A DNA stretch of 64,000 nt from Agrobacterium tumefaciens (GCF_013318015.2 NZ_CP115841.1:1488001-1552000), one strand, 5' to 3'. Counted from the first letter of the stretch, positions 26,376 to 35,508 are shown. Notes: generated by a model from the sequence alone, not told the origin. Numbers and translations are program-made.

Positions 26376-27020
26376 CTAAAGTCGCATTTCCACATGTTCT
26401 CGCAGAACAGGAAGCAGCTCCTCGGTAAACCACGGATTCTTCTTCAGCCAGCCGGTGTTGCGCCAGCTTGGATGCGGCAGCGGCAAAATGGCCGGTCCCG
26501 AATTTGAATGAAAATAGCTGCGCCAGTCGTACACGGTCGAGGTCATGGTTTTCCGCCGTCTTTCGCCGAGATGAAAGGCCTGGGCATATTGACCGATGGC
26601 AAGGACCAACTCTACCTGCGGCATCGCCGCCAGCACCTTCTCCCGCCACTGCAGCGCACATTCGCGTCGAGGCGGCAGGTCACTGCCCTTGTCGTCATAG
26701 CCGGGGAAACAGAACCCCATGGGCACAATAGCGAAGCGGTCCGGATCGTAGAATGTCTCACGATCAACATTCAGCCACTGGCGCAGCCTGTCGCCGGAGG
26801 CATCGTTGAAAGGCACACCCGTTTCATGCACGCGAAGCCCGGGCGCCTGCCCTGCAATCAGGATACGCGCCTTGGTCGACATCACCACGACCGGTCGGGG
26901 TTCGTGCGGCAGGCGTCCGTAGGTTGGGGTGTCGCGACAGATGCGACAGAGGGCAATCGCGCCCCTCAGCCCGTCCAACCCGTCGTCATTCATCGGCAGC
27001 GCTCGATCCGCCTCAGCCAT
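26376..27020 (-). CDS. Uracil-DNA glycosylase superfamily protein
   Basis: A 214-residue protein of the UDG fold (family 4/5-like or the single-domain relatives annotated as 'uracil-DNA glycosylase family'). Motif 1 is IAGQAPGLRVHETGVPFND, where classical enzymes have GEaPGxxEdxxGxPF. Motif 2 is PLPHPSWRN. A CxxC pair (ALCRICRD) lies near the N-terminus, but four cluster cysteines are not all evident. It may repair uracil or other lesions, but activity is unproven. ATG 27020 overlaps the stop of the nuclease gene upstream; ATG 26993 is an alternative. Confidence 0.8.
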   Translation of the reverse strand: MAEADRALPMNDDGLDGLRGAIALCRICRDTPTYGRLPHEPRPVVVMSTKARILIAGQAPGLRVHETGVPFNDASGDRLRQWLNVDRETFYDPDRFAIVPMGFCFPGYDDKGSDLPPRRECALQWREKVLAAMPQVELVLAIGQYAQAFHLGERRRKTMTSTVYDWRSYFHSNSGPAILPLPHPSWRNTGWLKKNPWFTEELLPVLREHVEMRL

Positions 27021-27606
27021 GATTCCATCCCAGAAGATGACGGATGATGGTGAGGAAACCCGCTGCGGGCGTTTGCAAATCCGCTGCGCGATGTTCGCGC
27101 CGCCACTCCGCCGGTTTTTCGAATTCTCCGGCCCATATGCCGCGAGCTTCCTTGCGCGCCAGCGCCTGTTCGCCGGAGAACTGGAAATAACCTGAAGCGA
27201 TGGCAAAACCCGACGCCACCATTTCCGAGGACACATCCCGGTCTCCCGCCGAGCAATAGACCAGCAGCCGTCCGTAACGGTCCTTGGAACTGCCGGAACA
27301 GGAAAAGGTCGTGCCTTCGATCATCTGTTGCAGAACGCGGCGCGCCTCCGCGCCGCATGGCCAGGTTTCGCTGCCGCGCCGGCACGTCTGCGAAAGCTCC
27401 GGCGCATCGATGCCGAGCAGCCGGAACCGGTCCTCGCCCTTTGAAAGCGTATCGCCATCGATCACAAAGAAACGGCCGGTATGGGTCTCGCTATTGATCT
27501 GATCGAGCTTGGCGGCAATCAGAATGCCGAGAAAAACGGTGGCAAGGAAAAGCCCGCCGTCGCGAAAAATCGAGAAAAAGCCGCGCCTGCCTCCATTTCG
27601 TCTCAT
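27013..27606 (-). CDS. Membrane-anchored thermonuclease-like (SNase) protein
   Basis: A 197-residue protein with a basic N-terminus, one hydrophobic anchor or uncleaved signal (GLFLATVFLGILIAA, about residues 17-32) and a staphylococcal-nuclease domain. SNase motifs are VIDGDTL, FRLLGIDAPE, the catalytic-Arg segment RYGRLLVYC, and a Glu-containing stretch. It likely cleaves DNA or RNA outside the cytoplasm. ATG 27606 begins MRRNGGRRG; its ribosome binding site is weak. Its last codons overlap the UDG-like gene (8 nt), so the two are cotranscribed. It is divergent from the histidine kinase gene. Confidence 0.85.
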   Translation of the reverse strand: MRRNGGRRGFFSIFRDGGLFLATVFLGILIAAKLDQINSETHTGRFFVIDGDTLSKGEDRFRLLGIDAPELSQTCRRGSETWPCGAEARRVLQQMIEGTTFSCSGSSKDRYGRLLVYCSAGDRDVSSEMVASGFAIASGYFQFSGEQALARKEARGIWAGEFEKPAEWRREHRAADLQTPAAGFLTIIRHLLGWNHG

Positions 27607-27714
27607 GTCACAACAAACCCTTGTCAGAAATGGCAAACAAATCCTTTCACGGCAGCATCTTCTTAAGATTTTGTGCGTAGCCTGCAAAGGGTTCATGTCA
27701 CCTGCGTTGTAACA

Positions 27715-29250
27715 ATGAGTAAAAGCGTCAGCACGTCCACCGATAAGATCATCGTCGACCGTTCACGAAAGCACCGTAACAAGGCTGTTTTCGACACGGT
27801 GAAGACGACGCGTGAACGCTTGCAGCAAGGCGCTGGCGGCAGCGAAGCCTATGAACGTGAAATGCTGACGATGCACATCGCAGAAGCCCTTCAGGGCGCG
27901 ATGGTCATGCCGCTTTTCATCGTATTCGCCTCTATCATCGGTTTGTATATCACGGGTGACATAGGGCTGATCATCTGGTCGCTCATTGCGCTGAGTTTCC
28001 ATGCCATGTCTCTGGTGCTGGCCAAAAGAGCCGCCAAACAGGGGATCACGGCCGAAAATCTGCCGAAGTGGCGCAATCTCTTCCTTGCCATGCAGATACT
28101 CATCGGTTGCGCCTGGGCAATGTTCGCCTTGGCCGAACCGGTGCGCAACAACCCGACACTCGTTCTTTTCTTCAAGGGCGCGACGCTGCTGATCGCGCTT
28201 TCGCTTACCGCCATGGCCAATTTCATGCTGCGGCGGGCCACCTTCATGACCTTCCTGCCGGTGCTGGCGGCGCTGTGCGTCACCTCCGTCGTCTCCCGCG
28301 ATCCCTTCGATGTTGGCCTCGCCCTGATGTTCGGCATGGCGATTCTTTTCTGTCATCGCATCACCAGCAGGCTTTACCAGACCAGCATCAAGCTGCTGTC
28401 GTCGCAGACTGAAAAAGATGATCTGATCGCCGAACTCGAAGTCGCCAACTCGATGTCGGATGAGGCGCGGCGGCGTGCGGAAGAGGCCAACCTGGCGAAA
28501 TCGCGCTTTCTCGCCTCCATGTCGCACGAGCTGCGAACCCCGCTCAACGCCATTCTCGGCTTCTCCGAAGTCATGTCCGCAGAGGTACTCGGTCCGCTCA
28601 ACAATCCGCTCTATAAGGAATATTCCGGCGACATCCACCGTTCCGGCCAGCATCTGCTCGACCTCATCAACGAAATCCTCGACCTGTCGCGTATCGAGGC
28701 CGGCCGCTACGACCTCAACGAAGAAGCGGTCTCGATGCTTGAGATCGCCGAAGATTGCATCGGCATGATCCAGCTTCGCGCCCGCGCCAAGACCATCAGG
28801 ATTTCGCAGCAGTTCGAGAGCAGCCTGCCGCAGGTCTGGGCGGATGAAAAATCGATCCGCCAGGTCATCCTCAACCTGCTCTCCAACGCCGTCAAATTCA
28901 CCCCGCAGGGCGGTGAAATCCTCGTGAAGGCAGGCTGGACGGCGGGTGGCGGGCAATATGTGTCGATCAAGGACAACGGCCCCGGCATTCCAGAGGAAGA
29001 GATCCCCGTGGTGCTGTCGGCCTTCGGTCAGGGATCGATCGCGATCAAGAGCGCCGAACAGGGAACCGGGCTCGGCCTGCCCATCGTTCAGGCCATCCTT
29101 GCCAAGCATGACGGCCAGTTCATCCTGAAATCGAAATTGCGCGAAGGCACCGAAGGCATCGCCATTCTGCCGGCAAAACGCGTGCTGCAAAGCCTGCCAG
29201 CCGTGGAGGAAACCCACGCCATCCAGCCACGCCGCCGGTCCTTCGCCTAA
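27715..29250 (+). CDS. pdhS2: PdhS-family sensor histidine kinase (PdhS2-like)
   Basis: A 511-residue membrane histidine kinase: about six hydrophobic helices (roughly residues 45-205), a short coiled segment, then HisKA and HATPase_c. The phosphoacceptor is His271 in ASMSHELRTPLNAILG, with Thr275 four residues on. ATP-binding boxes are NLLSNAVKFTP, KDNGPGIP and GTGLGLPIVQ. PdhS kinases are the PleC/DivJ homologues that control DivK and the cell-cycle and motility programme. As I recall, Agrobacterium PdhS2 reciprocally controls motility and biofilm and has His271 and Thr275, which matches. The symbol is therefore probable, not proven. It ends 16 nt from the convergent dgkA. Confidence 0.8.
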   Translation: MSKSVSTSTDKIIVDRSRKHRNKAVFDTVKTTRERLQQGAGGSEAYEREMLTMHIAEALQGAMVMPLFIVFASIIGLYITGDIGLIIWSLIALSFHAMSLVLAKRAAKQGITAENLPKWRNLFLAMQILIGCAWAMFALAEPVRNNPTLVLFFKGATLLIALSLTAMANFMLRRATFMTFLPVLAALCVTSVVSRDPFDVGLALMFGMAILFCHRITSRLYQTSIKLLSSQTEKDDLIAELEVANSMSDEARRRAEEANLAKSRFLASMSHELRTPLNAILGFSEVMSAEVLGPLNNPLYKEYSGDIHRSGQHLLDLINEILDLSRIEAGRYDLNEEAVSMLEIAEDCIGMIQLRARAKTIRISQQFESSLPQVWADEKSIRQVILNLLSNAVKFTPQGGEILVKAGWTAGGGQYVSIKDNGPGIPEEEIPVVLSAFGQGSIAIKSAEQGTGLGLPIVQAILAKHDGQFILKSKLREGTEGIAILPAKRVLQSLPAVEETHAIQPRRRSFA

Positions 29251-29266
29251 GCGTCAAATCTGCCGT

Positions 29267-29671
29267 TCAGAAGAACAGCGTCGTCACCAGCGAATAAAGC
29301 ACGAAAAATCCGTTTGCCGTCAAAAGGCAGAAGACGGCGAAGGAACCGAGATCCTTGGCGTGCCGCCCGACGGAAGAAATTTCCGGCGAGATGCGATCCA
29401 CCAACTCCTCAATCGCGGTATTGAGCGCCTCGACCGCGAACAAAAGCAGCATCAGCACCGTAAAGACGAGAAGATGCGCAAACGGCGCGCGGGCGACCAG
29501 AAGCAGGGCAAGGCCGACGCCGAAGGCGAGAACCTCGTGCCGGAACGCCGCTTCCTGCCACAGCCGTCCAAGCCCCTGCAAGGAATAGCGGGCGGCGGCA
29601 AAAAGATGCCGCCATCCCTTTTCCTTGCGGAAGGCAGGTTCCGGTTGCTTCTTCTGCGGCGTTGCGTCCAT
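29267..29671 (-). CDS. dgkA: Diacylglycerol kinase
   Basis: A 134-residue integral membrane kinase with three hydrophobic helices after a basic N-terminus (FRKEKGWRHLFAAARYS). The family signature is FAVEALNTAIEELVDRISPE, containing the catalytic Glu and the metal-binding Glu. It phosphorylates diacylglycerol, released by membrane-derived glucan (cyclic glucan) decoration, back to phosphatidic acid. ATG 29671 lies just after the cobT stop; a TTG at 29683 would overlap cobT by 4 nt. It is thus the distal gene of a cobT-dgkA unit. Confidence 0.93.
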   Translation of the reverse strand: MDATPQKKQPEPAFRKEKGWRHLFAAARYSLQGLGRLWQEAAFRHEVLAFGVGLALLLVARAPFAHLLVFTVLMLLLFAVEALNTAIEELVDRISPEISSVGRHAKDLGSFAVFCLLTANGFFVLYSLVTTLFF

Positions 29672-29679
29672 CTTCGGCC

Positions 29680-30714
29680 TCAATGCTCAGTGTGGGAATG
29701 GGTACCAGTATCGACACCGGCAGCTTCGAAAGTCGCCATGCCGGAATGGCAGGCGGCGGCAGCCTTGACGATGCCGGCGGCCAAAGCGGCACCCGTGCCC
29801 TCGCCAAGCCGCATGCCCAGCGCCAGCAGCGGCGTCTTGCCAAGTTTCTCGACGGCAGCCAGATGGCCCGGTTCACCGGAGACATGGCCGATCAGGCAAT
29901 GGTCAAGCGCCGAAGGATTGGCAGCCTTCAGAAGTGCTGCAGCGGCAGTCGCCACATAACCGTCGATCAGCACGGGAATGCGCTGCACGCGGGCGGCAAG
30001 GATCGCGCCGGCAATCGCCGCAATCTCACGGCCACCGAGACGGCGCATGATTTCGAGCGGATCGGACAGATGGTCCTTGTGGAACTCCACGGCAGCCTTC
30101 ACCGCCGCGATCTTGCGCGCCATGACCTCGCCTTCAGAGCCAGTGCCGGGACCGGTCCATTCTTCCGCCGTACCGCCATAGAGCGCCAGATTGATCGCCG
30201 CTGCGATGGTCGTGTTGCCGATGCCCATTTCGCCAACGCAGAGAAGGTCGGTACCGCCAGCAATCGCCTCCATGCCGAAGGCCATGGTGGCGGCGCAATC
30301 ACGCTCAGAAAGGGCAGGCTCGCAGGTGATGTCGCCGGTCGGGTAGTCAAGTGCCAGATCGAAAATCTTCAGACCGAGATCGTTGGTGACGCAAATCTGG
30401 TTGATCGCCGCACCGCCTGCCGCAAAATTCTCCACCATCTGCTGCGTCACGGATGTCGGATAGGGCGTGATGCCGTGCCGGGTGACGCCATGATTACCGG
30501 CGAAAATCGCCACCAGCGGACGGGTGACGGCGGGCGAACGGCCCGACCATGCGGCAAGCCACATTGCGATTTCTTCCAGCCGACCGAGCGAACCGGCCGG
30601 TTTCGTCAGTTGCGCATTGCGCTCCTTGGCCGCGACCAGCGCATGCGTATCCGGGCCGGGAAGCTCGCGCAGCAGCGCGCGGAAATCGTCGAAGGGCAAT
30701 CCGCTCATGCTCAT
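29680..30714 (-). CDS. cobT: Nicotinate-nucleotide--dimethylbenzimidazole phosphoribosyltransferase
   Basis: CobT (CobU in Pseudomonas naming) activates dimethylbenzimidazole as alpha-ribazole 5'-phosphate for the lower ligand of cobalamin. The 344-residue protein has the family motifs PAGSLGRLEEIAMWLA, FAGNHGVTRHGITPYP, GEMGIGNTTIAAAI and the C-terminal GMRLGEGTGAALA with the catalytic Glu. The start is ATG 30714 or, two codons on, ATG 30708; the ribosome binding site is weak. It is divergent from cobS, the next-step enzyme. No cobalamin riboswitch fits in the 131-bp spacer. Confidence 0.96.
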   Translation of the reverse strand: MSMSGLPFDDFRALLRELPGPDTHALVAAKERNAQLTKPAGSLGRLEEIAMWLAAWSGRSPAVTRPLVAIFAGNHGVTRHGITPYPTSVTQQMVENFAAGGAAINQICVTNDLGLKIFDLALDYPTGDITCEPALSERDCAATMAFGMEAIAGGTDLLCVGEMGIGNTTIAAAINLALYGGTAEEWTGPGTGSEGEVMARKIAAVKAAVEFHKDHLSDPLEIMRRLGGREIAAIAGAILAARVQRIPVLIDGYVATAAAALLKAANPSALDHCLIGHVSGEPGHLAAVEKLGKTPLLALGMRLGEGTGAALAAGIVKAAAACHSGMATFEAAGVDTGTHSHTEH

Positions 30715-30845
30715 GGTATCTGTCTTTCTCGTCGTCGGGTTGGCGGAAACTTGTGTTTTCCGGCAAATCGGTCTTTGTTGCGCCTCTCATAATCGCGGAC
30801 GCGCCGCGGAACAACCGGAAATGCAAGCACAGCAGCGGAGAGAGC

Positions 30846-31631
30846 ATGAAGGCCGGGGATTTTATAACAGATGTCATGCATTCCGTTGCCTTTCTCAGCC
30901 GCCTGCCGGTCCCATCGCGCTTTTTCGGTGAAGGTGACGGTCCATCGATGCGCCGGACAGCACGCGCTTTTCCCGCAGCAGGCCTCCTGATCGCCCTGCC
31001 CGCTGCTGTGCTCGTGGTGGCATTAGCGAAGTTCGACGCCTCACCGCAGCTCACCGGCTGGCTTGCCATCGCCGTCACCGCGCTCATAACCGGTGCGTTG
31101 CACGAAGACGGCTTGGCGGATATGGCCGATGGCTTCGGCAGCGGCAAGGACAAGTCGAAAACGCTTGAGATCATGAAGGACAGTCGCATTGGCAGCTATG
31201 GCACGATCGCCATGGTCCTGTCCTTTGCACTGCGCGCCACGGCACTCGCATCGCTTATAGAAACCCTGCCTGCCAAAACCGCCGCCGCCTGCCTGATTGC
31301 CGCGCTGGTGGTGAGCCGCGCCCTGATGGTATGGCACTGGCAGTCACTGCCCGCCGCCAAAACCTCCGGCATCGCCGCCGGCGCCGGCCAACCCGGGGAA
31401 AGCGAGCGCAACATCGCGCTCGCAACAGGGTTGCTGCTGCTTGTGCTTTTCACGCTGCATGCCCTGCCCTTTGTGTCGATCGTAGTCGTTCTGGCGGCTG
31501 CCTGCCTCGCGACGATGCTGTGCGGCAGGCTCTGTGTCAGCAAGATCGGCGGCCACACCGGCGACACCATCGGCGCCAGCCAGCAGATCACGGAGATCGT
31601 TACTCTCGTCGCTCTTGCCCTTGCGACGTGA
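30846..31631 (+). CDS. cobS: Adenosylcobinamide-GDP ribazoletransferase (cobalamin synthase)
   Basis: CobS (CobV) joins adenosylcobinamide-GDP and alpha-ribazole in the inner membrane, the final assembly of cobalamin. The 261-residue protein has several hydrophobic helices and the acidic motif TGALHEDGLADMADGFG near residue 80, typical of the family. The next motif is MKDSRIGSYG. The C-terminus ends GGHTGDTIGASQQITEI, also diagnostic. ATG 30846 follows GGAGAGAGC. It is divergent from cobT and followed after 19 nt by a DUF1289 gene. Confidence 0.95.
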   Translation: MKAGDFITDVMHSVAFLSRLPVPSRFFGEGDGPSMRRTARAFPAAGLLIALPAAVLVVALAKFDASPQLTGWLAIAVTALITGALHEDGLADMADGFGSGKDKSKTLEIMKDSRIGSYGTIAMVLSFALRATALASLIETLPAKTAAACLIAALVVSRALMVWHWQSLPAAKTSGIAAGAGQPGESERNIALATGLLLLVLFTLHALPFVSIVVVLAAACLATMLCGRLCVSKIGGHTGDTIGASQQITEIVTLVALALAT

Positions 31632-31650
31632 CAGACTGATATAGATCCCC

Positions 31651-31845
31651 ATGGAAACACCCTGCATTCATATCTGCTCCCTCGACGCCACAAACAGCCT
31701 CTGTATCGGTTGCGGACGCACGCTGGACGAGATCGGCGGCTGGGCAACCTATAGCGACGAAAAGCGCCGCATGATCATGCAGGCGCTTCCCGAAAGACTG
31801 GCAAAAACAGGCAAGGACACCTCCAGGGAGACGCACACCGCATGA
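31651..31845 (+). CDS. DUF1289 family protein
   Basis: A 64-residue protein with the DUF1289 cysteine pattern CIHICSLDATNSLCIGCGRT, followed by EIGGWATYSDEKRR. The four cysteines could bind a metal or iron-sulfur centre; no function is established. It is 19 nt downstream of cobS and overlaps the following protease gene in ATGA, so the three genes probably form one transcript. Confidence 0.9.
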   Translation: METPCIHICSLDATNSLCIGCGRTLDEIGGWATYSDEKRRMIMQALPERLAKTGKDTSRETHTA

Positions 31846-32549
31846 ACAGGCTGACTTTCGTTCTCCTCTTGCTGGCCGTGGGTCTCGGCCTGCTTCTCGT
31901 CAATCACGACAGCGGCCGCACCTTCGGCATCGACAACGAGAAATTCGGGCAGATCGTCTATCTCCTGCCGATTGCGGGCTTGCTATCCGTCGGCATTCTG
32001 GCGGGAAGCCGCGGCAGCTTCGCAAGCGTTGTCCGGCAACTCGCCATCTGGCTCGTGATTATCCTCGGCCTCGTATCCGTCTATCTCTATCGCTACGACC
32101 TGCAATCCTTCGCCGACCGGCTGCTGGGTGGCCTGATGCCCGGCCGCGCGGTGGTGGTGACGACCGCTGGCGGCGAACAGGAGATCATACTGCACAAATC
32201 GATGAGCGGCCATTTCGAGGCGAATGTCAGCATTGAAGGCAAAACGATCCACATGCTGGTCGATACCGGCGCGAGCTCCGTGGTGCTGGCCAATGCCGAT
32301 GCCGCCGCCATCGGCATCGACACCACGAAACTGCGCTACACCGTGCCGGTGATGACCGCGAACGGCCGCACGGCGGCAGCGCCCGTCACCCTGTCCGAGA
32401 TCGGCATCGGCCCGATCGCGCGGAACAACATCCCCGCCCTCGTCGCGCAGGATGGCCAACTGGGCCAGAGCCTGCTCGGCATGAGCTTCCTGTCGACGCT
32501 TGGTTCGATGCAGATGCAGACCGATGAGTTGAGATTGCGAGACAGGTAA
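31842..32549 (+). CDS. Membrane-anchored retropepsin-like aspartic protease (TIGR02281 type)
   Basis: A 235-residue protein with three hydrophobic segments (about residues 5-20, 40-55 and 68-85) and a C-terminal clan AA aspartic protease domain of the dimeric retropepsin type. The active-site triplet is in MLVDTGASSVVL, at about residue 140. The flap region and GQSLLGMSFLSTLG follow as in the family. It would act in the periplasm as a dimer. Substrates are unknown. It overlaps the DUF1289 stop by 4 nt. Confidence 0.88.
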   Translation: MNRLTFVLLLLAVGLGLLLVNHDSGRTFGIDNEKFGQIVYLLPIAGLLSVGILAGSRGSFASVVRQLAIWLVIILGLVSVYLYRYDLQSFADRLLGGLMPGRAVVVTTAGGEQEIILHKSMSGHFEANVSIEGKTIHMLVDTGASSVVLANADAAAIGIDTTKLRYTVPVMTANGRTAAAPVTLSEIGIGPIARNNIPALVAQDGQLGQSLLGMSFLSTLGSMQMQTDELRLRDR

Positions 32550-32610
32550 AACCTGCCGGGCAGACAGTTCCTGCTCGAGATCAAAAAATAACGTCTCGCT
32601 GTCCGAATAC

Positions 32611-32636
32611 GAAAACGCCCGGTGCAAACCGGGCGT
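32611..32636 (-). terminator. Intrinsic terminator of the ABC-2 transporter genes
   Basis: ACGCCCGG (32615-32622) pairs with CCGGGCGT (32629-32636), and on the minus strand the stem ends in TTTTC. It lies 28 nt beyond the permease stop and may also act on the convergent protease transcript. Confidence 0.75.
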
Positions 32637-32664
32637 ATCACATTCACGGCAAACCTCTTTCCGG

Positions 32665-33426
32665 TCAGTTGCGCAGCCGGTAACCGGTCTTGAACATCCA
32701 GCCGACGACACCGAGGCAGAGCGCAAGGAACAGCGTGATCATCGCCAGGCTGATGACGGGATTGACGTCGGCGATCTCGTAGAAGCTCCAGCGGAAACCG
32801 CTGATGAGGTAGAGCACCGGGTTGAAATGACTGACCGTCTGCCAGAAGGGCGGCAGCATGTCGATGGAGTAGAAGCTGCCGCCAAGGAATGTCAGAGGCG
32901 GCACCACCAGCATCGGGATGAGGTTCAGCTGCTCGAAATTCGTGGCCCAGATGCCGATGATGAAGCCGAACAGGCTGAAGCTCACCGCCGTCAGCACAAA
33001 GAACAGGATCATCATAAACGGATGGGCGATGGTGATATCCACGAAGAAGGAGGCCGTTATCAGGATGATCGTGCCGATCATCAGCCCCTTGGTCGCCGCC
33101 GCCCCGACATAACCGGCAACAATTTCCGTCATCGCCACTGGCGCAGACAATATCTCGTAGACCGTGCCGGTGAATTTCGGAAAATAGATGCCGAAAGAGC
33201 CGTTGCTGATGCATTGCGTCAAAAGCGTCAGCATGATCAGGCCGGGCGTTATGAACGCGCCATAGGAAACCCCGCCAACCTCCTGAATCCTTGAACCGAT
33301 CGCCGTTCCGAAAACGATGAAATAGAGAGAGGTGGAAATGACCGGCGACACGACACTCTGCAACAGGGTGCGGCGGGTGCGCGCCATTTCGAACAGGTAG
33401 ATGGACTTGACAGCTTCGAAATTCAT
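32665..33426 (-). CDS. ABC-2 type transporter permease
   Basis: A 253-residue membrane protein with about six helices in the ABC-2 (NodJ/DrrB/YadH-like) arrangement. It contains [20 protein letters not shown], matching the ABC-2 signature before the last helices. With the overlapping ATPase gene it forms an exporter; relatives move lipids, polysaccharides, drugs or Nod factors. The substrate is not predictable. Its ATG overlaps the ATPase stop (ATGA), so stoichiometric translation is expected. Confidence 0.92.
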   Translation of the reverse strand: MNFEAVKSIYLFEMARTRRTLLQSVVSPVISTSLYFIVFGTAIGSRIQEVGGVSYGAFITPGLIMLTLLTQCISNGSFGIYFPKFTGTVYEILSAPVAMTEIVAGYVGAAATKGLMIGTIILITASFFVDITIAHPFMMILFFVLTAVSFSLFGFIIGIWATNFEQLNLIPMLVVPPLTFLGGSFYSIDMLPPFWQTVSHFNPVLYLISGFRWSFYEIADVNPVISLAMITLFLALCLGVVGWMFKTGYRLRN

Positions 33427-34349
33427 TTCTGGTCTCCTACCAGCGAGACGAAAATATCCTCAAGAGAGCTTTGACGTGTCGAAATATCCTTGAAATGGAT
33501 GTTGGCACCGGAAAGCGCAGTCAGCAGATCGGCAATGCGCCCCTGCTCGCCGTTGTCCTCGATCTCGTAGGTGATGGTGTTGCGGTCATCCGAGAGCGAA
33601 AGGCCGAAGGATGAGAGACTATCCGGCAACGCCTCCACCGGCTGCGAAAGTTCAAGGAAAAGCTGCTTGCGGCCGAGCTTCTTCATCAGCGCGGTCTTTT
33701 CTTCCACCAGCAACAATTGGCCGCCATTGATAACGCCCACTCGATCGGCGATCTCTTCCGCCTCCTCGATGTAATGCGTGGTCAAAATGATTGTGACGCC
33801 CTTGGAGCGCAGCTCGGAAACGACATTCCACATGTCGCGGCGCAAGGTAACATCCACACCCGCCGTCGGCTCGTCGAGGAAGAGGACCTTCGGTTCGTGC
33901 GCAAGCGCCTTGGCGATCAGCACGCGTCGCTTCATGCCGCCGGAAAGCTCCCGCAGCATATTGTCCTTCTTGTCCCAGAGCGACAGCGATTTCAGGACGC
34001 GCTCGATCAGTTCCGGGTTCTTCTTCTGCCCATGCAGACCGCGCGAGAAGCTGACGGTGTTCCACACGGTCTCGAACTGGTCTGTCGTCAGTTCCTGTGG
34101 CACAAGGCCGATCAGGGCACGCGTCTGGCGAAAATCCTTCACCACATCATATCCGCCAACGAGAACCGAGCCTTCACCCGGATTGACAAGCCCGCAGATG
34201 ATCGAGATCAACGTCGTCTTGCCGGCTCCGTTAGGCCCGAGAAGAGCAAGGATTTCCCCCTCTCTGATATCGAGGCTGACACCTTTGAGCGCCTGAAAGC
34301 CATTTGAGTAGGATTTGGTCAGATTCCGTATCGAAACAATGGCATTCAT
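33423..34349 (-). CDS. ABC transporter ATP-binding protein (ABC-2 exporter)
   Basis: A 308-residue ATPase of the DrrA/CcmA/YadG class. Walker A is GPNGAGKTT, the Q-loop [10 protein letters not shown], signature LSGGMKRRV and Walker [15 protein letters not shown]-terminal domain of about 80 residues follows the nucleotide-binding domain, as in drug and lipid exporters. ATG 34349 ([18 protein letters not shown]) matches family N-termini; a longer frame is rejected. It is the promoter-proximal gene of a two-gene exporter operon with the permease. Confidence 0.95.
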   Translation of the reverse strand: MNAIVSIRNLTKSYSNGFQALKGVSLDIREGEILALLGPNGAGKTTLISIICGLVNPGEGSVLVGGYDVVKDFRQTRALIGLVPQELTTDQFETVWNTVSFSRGLHGQKKNPELIERVLKSLSLWDKKDNMLRELSGGMKRRVLIAKALAHEPKVLFLDEPTAGVDVTLRRDMWNVVSELRSKGVTIILTTHYIEEAEEIADRVGVINGGQLLLVEEKTALMKKLGRKQLFLELSQPVEALPDSLSSFGLSLSDDRNTITYEIEDNGEQGRIADLLTALSGANIHFKDISTRQSSLEDIFVSLVGDQK

Positions 34350-34453
34350 CGCGAATCTTTCGAAAAAACGAGTAAGATGCACGCCATATAGGCCGTACAA
34401 CCCGCAATTGCCAGCCCAACGGCCTGAACACTGCATTCGGCGGAGAGGGAAAA

Positions 34454-35275
34454 TCAGCTGTAGACGCTGTAGAAAAACTGGGCCGCGACGAAGACCAGAA
34501 ACACCCCGAAGGCCCGCTCCAGCTGCTTCTTGCTGAGTGCATGGGCCAGCCGCGCGCCATAGGGCGCGACGACAAGCGTGATGGGGATCAGCAGCGCGAC
34601 GGCGATCCAGTTGATGAAGCCGGTGGAAAAAGGCGGCAGACCTGCATCACCCCAGCCGGCCCAGATATAGCCGAGGAGACCCGGCAGCGAAATAAGCACT
34701 CCGACACCGGAGGATGTGGCAACCGCCTGATGGATGGTGCGTCCGTAAAGCGTCATGAAAGTATTGTTCATCACCCCGCCGCCCACACCCATCAGGCCAG
34801 ACAGAAGGCCGATGCCGGTGCCGACCAGAAAGCGGACCGGATTTTTCGGCAGGTCTGAACCGAGATGCCAGCTCGCCCGGTTGAAGATCATCCGGAAGGC
34901 GAGCGCAAGCGCAATGAAAGCGAAGATCAGCCGCAGGGCGACGCTCGAGGCATGCGCAGCCACCACAGATGCGAGGATGGTGCCGAGGGGCACGGCGACG
35001 ATCCAGCCCTTCAGGAGATCGATATCAACGGCACCTTTCTGGCGATGCGTCAGGAAGGAACGAATGGAGGTCGGCACGATGATGGCGAGCGAAGTCCCAA
35101 GCGACAGATGCATGCGCACCGCCTCCGGCACATCCAGAAGCCCGAACACATGGTAGAACACCGGCACCAGCACAGCACCGCCGCCAATGCCGAACAGCCC
35201 CGCCAGAAGTCCAGCGACCACGCCCGCGGCCGCAAGCGCCGAAGCAAAGATCAGTATCTCTGAAACAGGGGGCAT
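34454..35275 (-). CDS. Sulfite exporter TauE/SafE family protein
   Basis: A 273-residue membrane protein with two related halves of about four helices each. The N-terminal [20 protein letters not shown] and the internal [20 protein letters not shown] are the paired TauE/SafE glycine-rich repeats. Family members export sulfite, sulfoacetate or related anions. No regulator or sulfur gene is adjacent. A 6-4-6 palindrome lies 25 nt upstream of the start codon. It is separated from the ABC operon by about 100 nt. Confidence 0.9.
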   Translation of the reverse strand: MPPVSEILIFASALAAAGVVAGLLAGLFGIGGGAVLVPVFYHVFGLLDVPEAVRMHLSLGTSLAIIVPTSIRSFLTHRQKGAVDIDLLKGWIVAVPLGTILASVVAAHASSVALRLIFAFIALALAFRMIFNRASWHLGSDLPKNPVRFLVGTGIGLLSGLMGVGGGVMNNTFMTLYGRTIHQAVATSSGVGVLISLPGLLGYIWAGWGDAGLPPFSTGFINWIAVALLIPITLVVAPYGARLAHALSKKQLERAFGVFLVFVAAQFFYSVYS

Positions 35276-35297
35276 GAAAGCAGGCTCCAGCGGGCCG

Positions 35298-35508
35298 TTG
35301 TCACAAACATGTGACGCTCATAGCGTATCAGAAAAGGGCGGCAAGCCATGTTGGCCGCAGGTCAGTACGGCGCGATGTTTTTTGCCGGATATCCGCACCG
35401 GATGGACCGTTTTATGGGATTTCTTCCCATTGCATGCCCTTGCAAAGACGCCGATATCCCCCGATTTAGGCAGTCTTCTTCAACCGGCCTTAGGGCCGGT
35501 CTTTTTTT
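35298..35508 (+). ncRNA. Candidate small RNA with intrinsic terminator
   Basis: A strong plus-strand terminator (stem 35483-35489 with 35494-35500, loop TTAG, then seven T at 35502-35508) has no plus-strand gene before it for 2.9 kb; every neighbouring gene is on the minus strand. A promoter-like TTGTCA (35298-35303), 17 nt, TAGCGT lies 155 nt upstream of the terminator. In between is a hairpin (ATGGGA/TCCCAT, about 35414-35431). This fits an sRNA of about 175-180 nt. The family is not recognised. Confidence 0.5.
35300..35315. promoter_or_regulatory. Palindrome GTCACA-N4-TGTGAC upstream of TauE/SafE gene
   Basis: GTCACA (35300-35305) and TGTGAC (35310-35315) form a perfect 6-4-6 inverted repeat between the TauE/SafE start codon and the candidate sRNA promoter. 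Its size and position suit a dimeric repressor operator. No regulator gene is nearby. Confidence 0.4.

Noticed and set aside
30715..30845. Cobalamin riboswitch between cobT and cobS
   Set aside because: The spacer is 131 bp and has no B12-box-like sequence.
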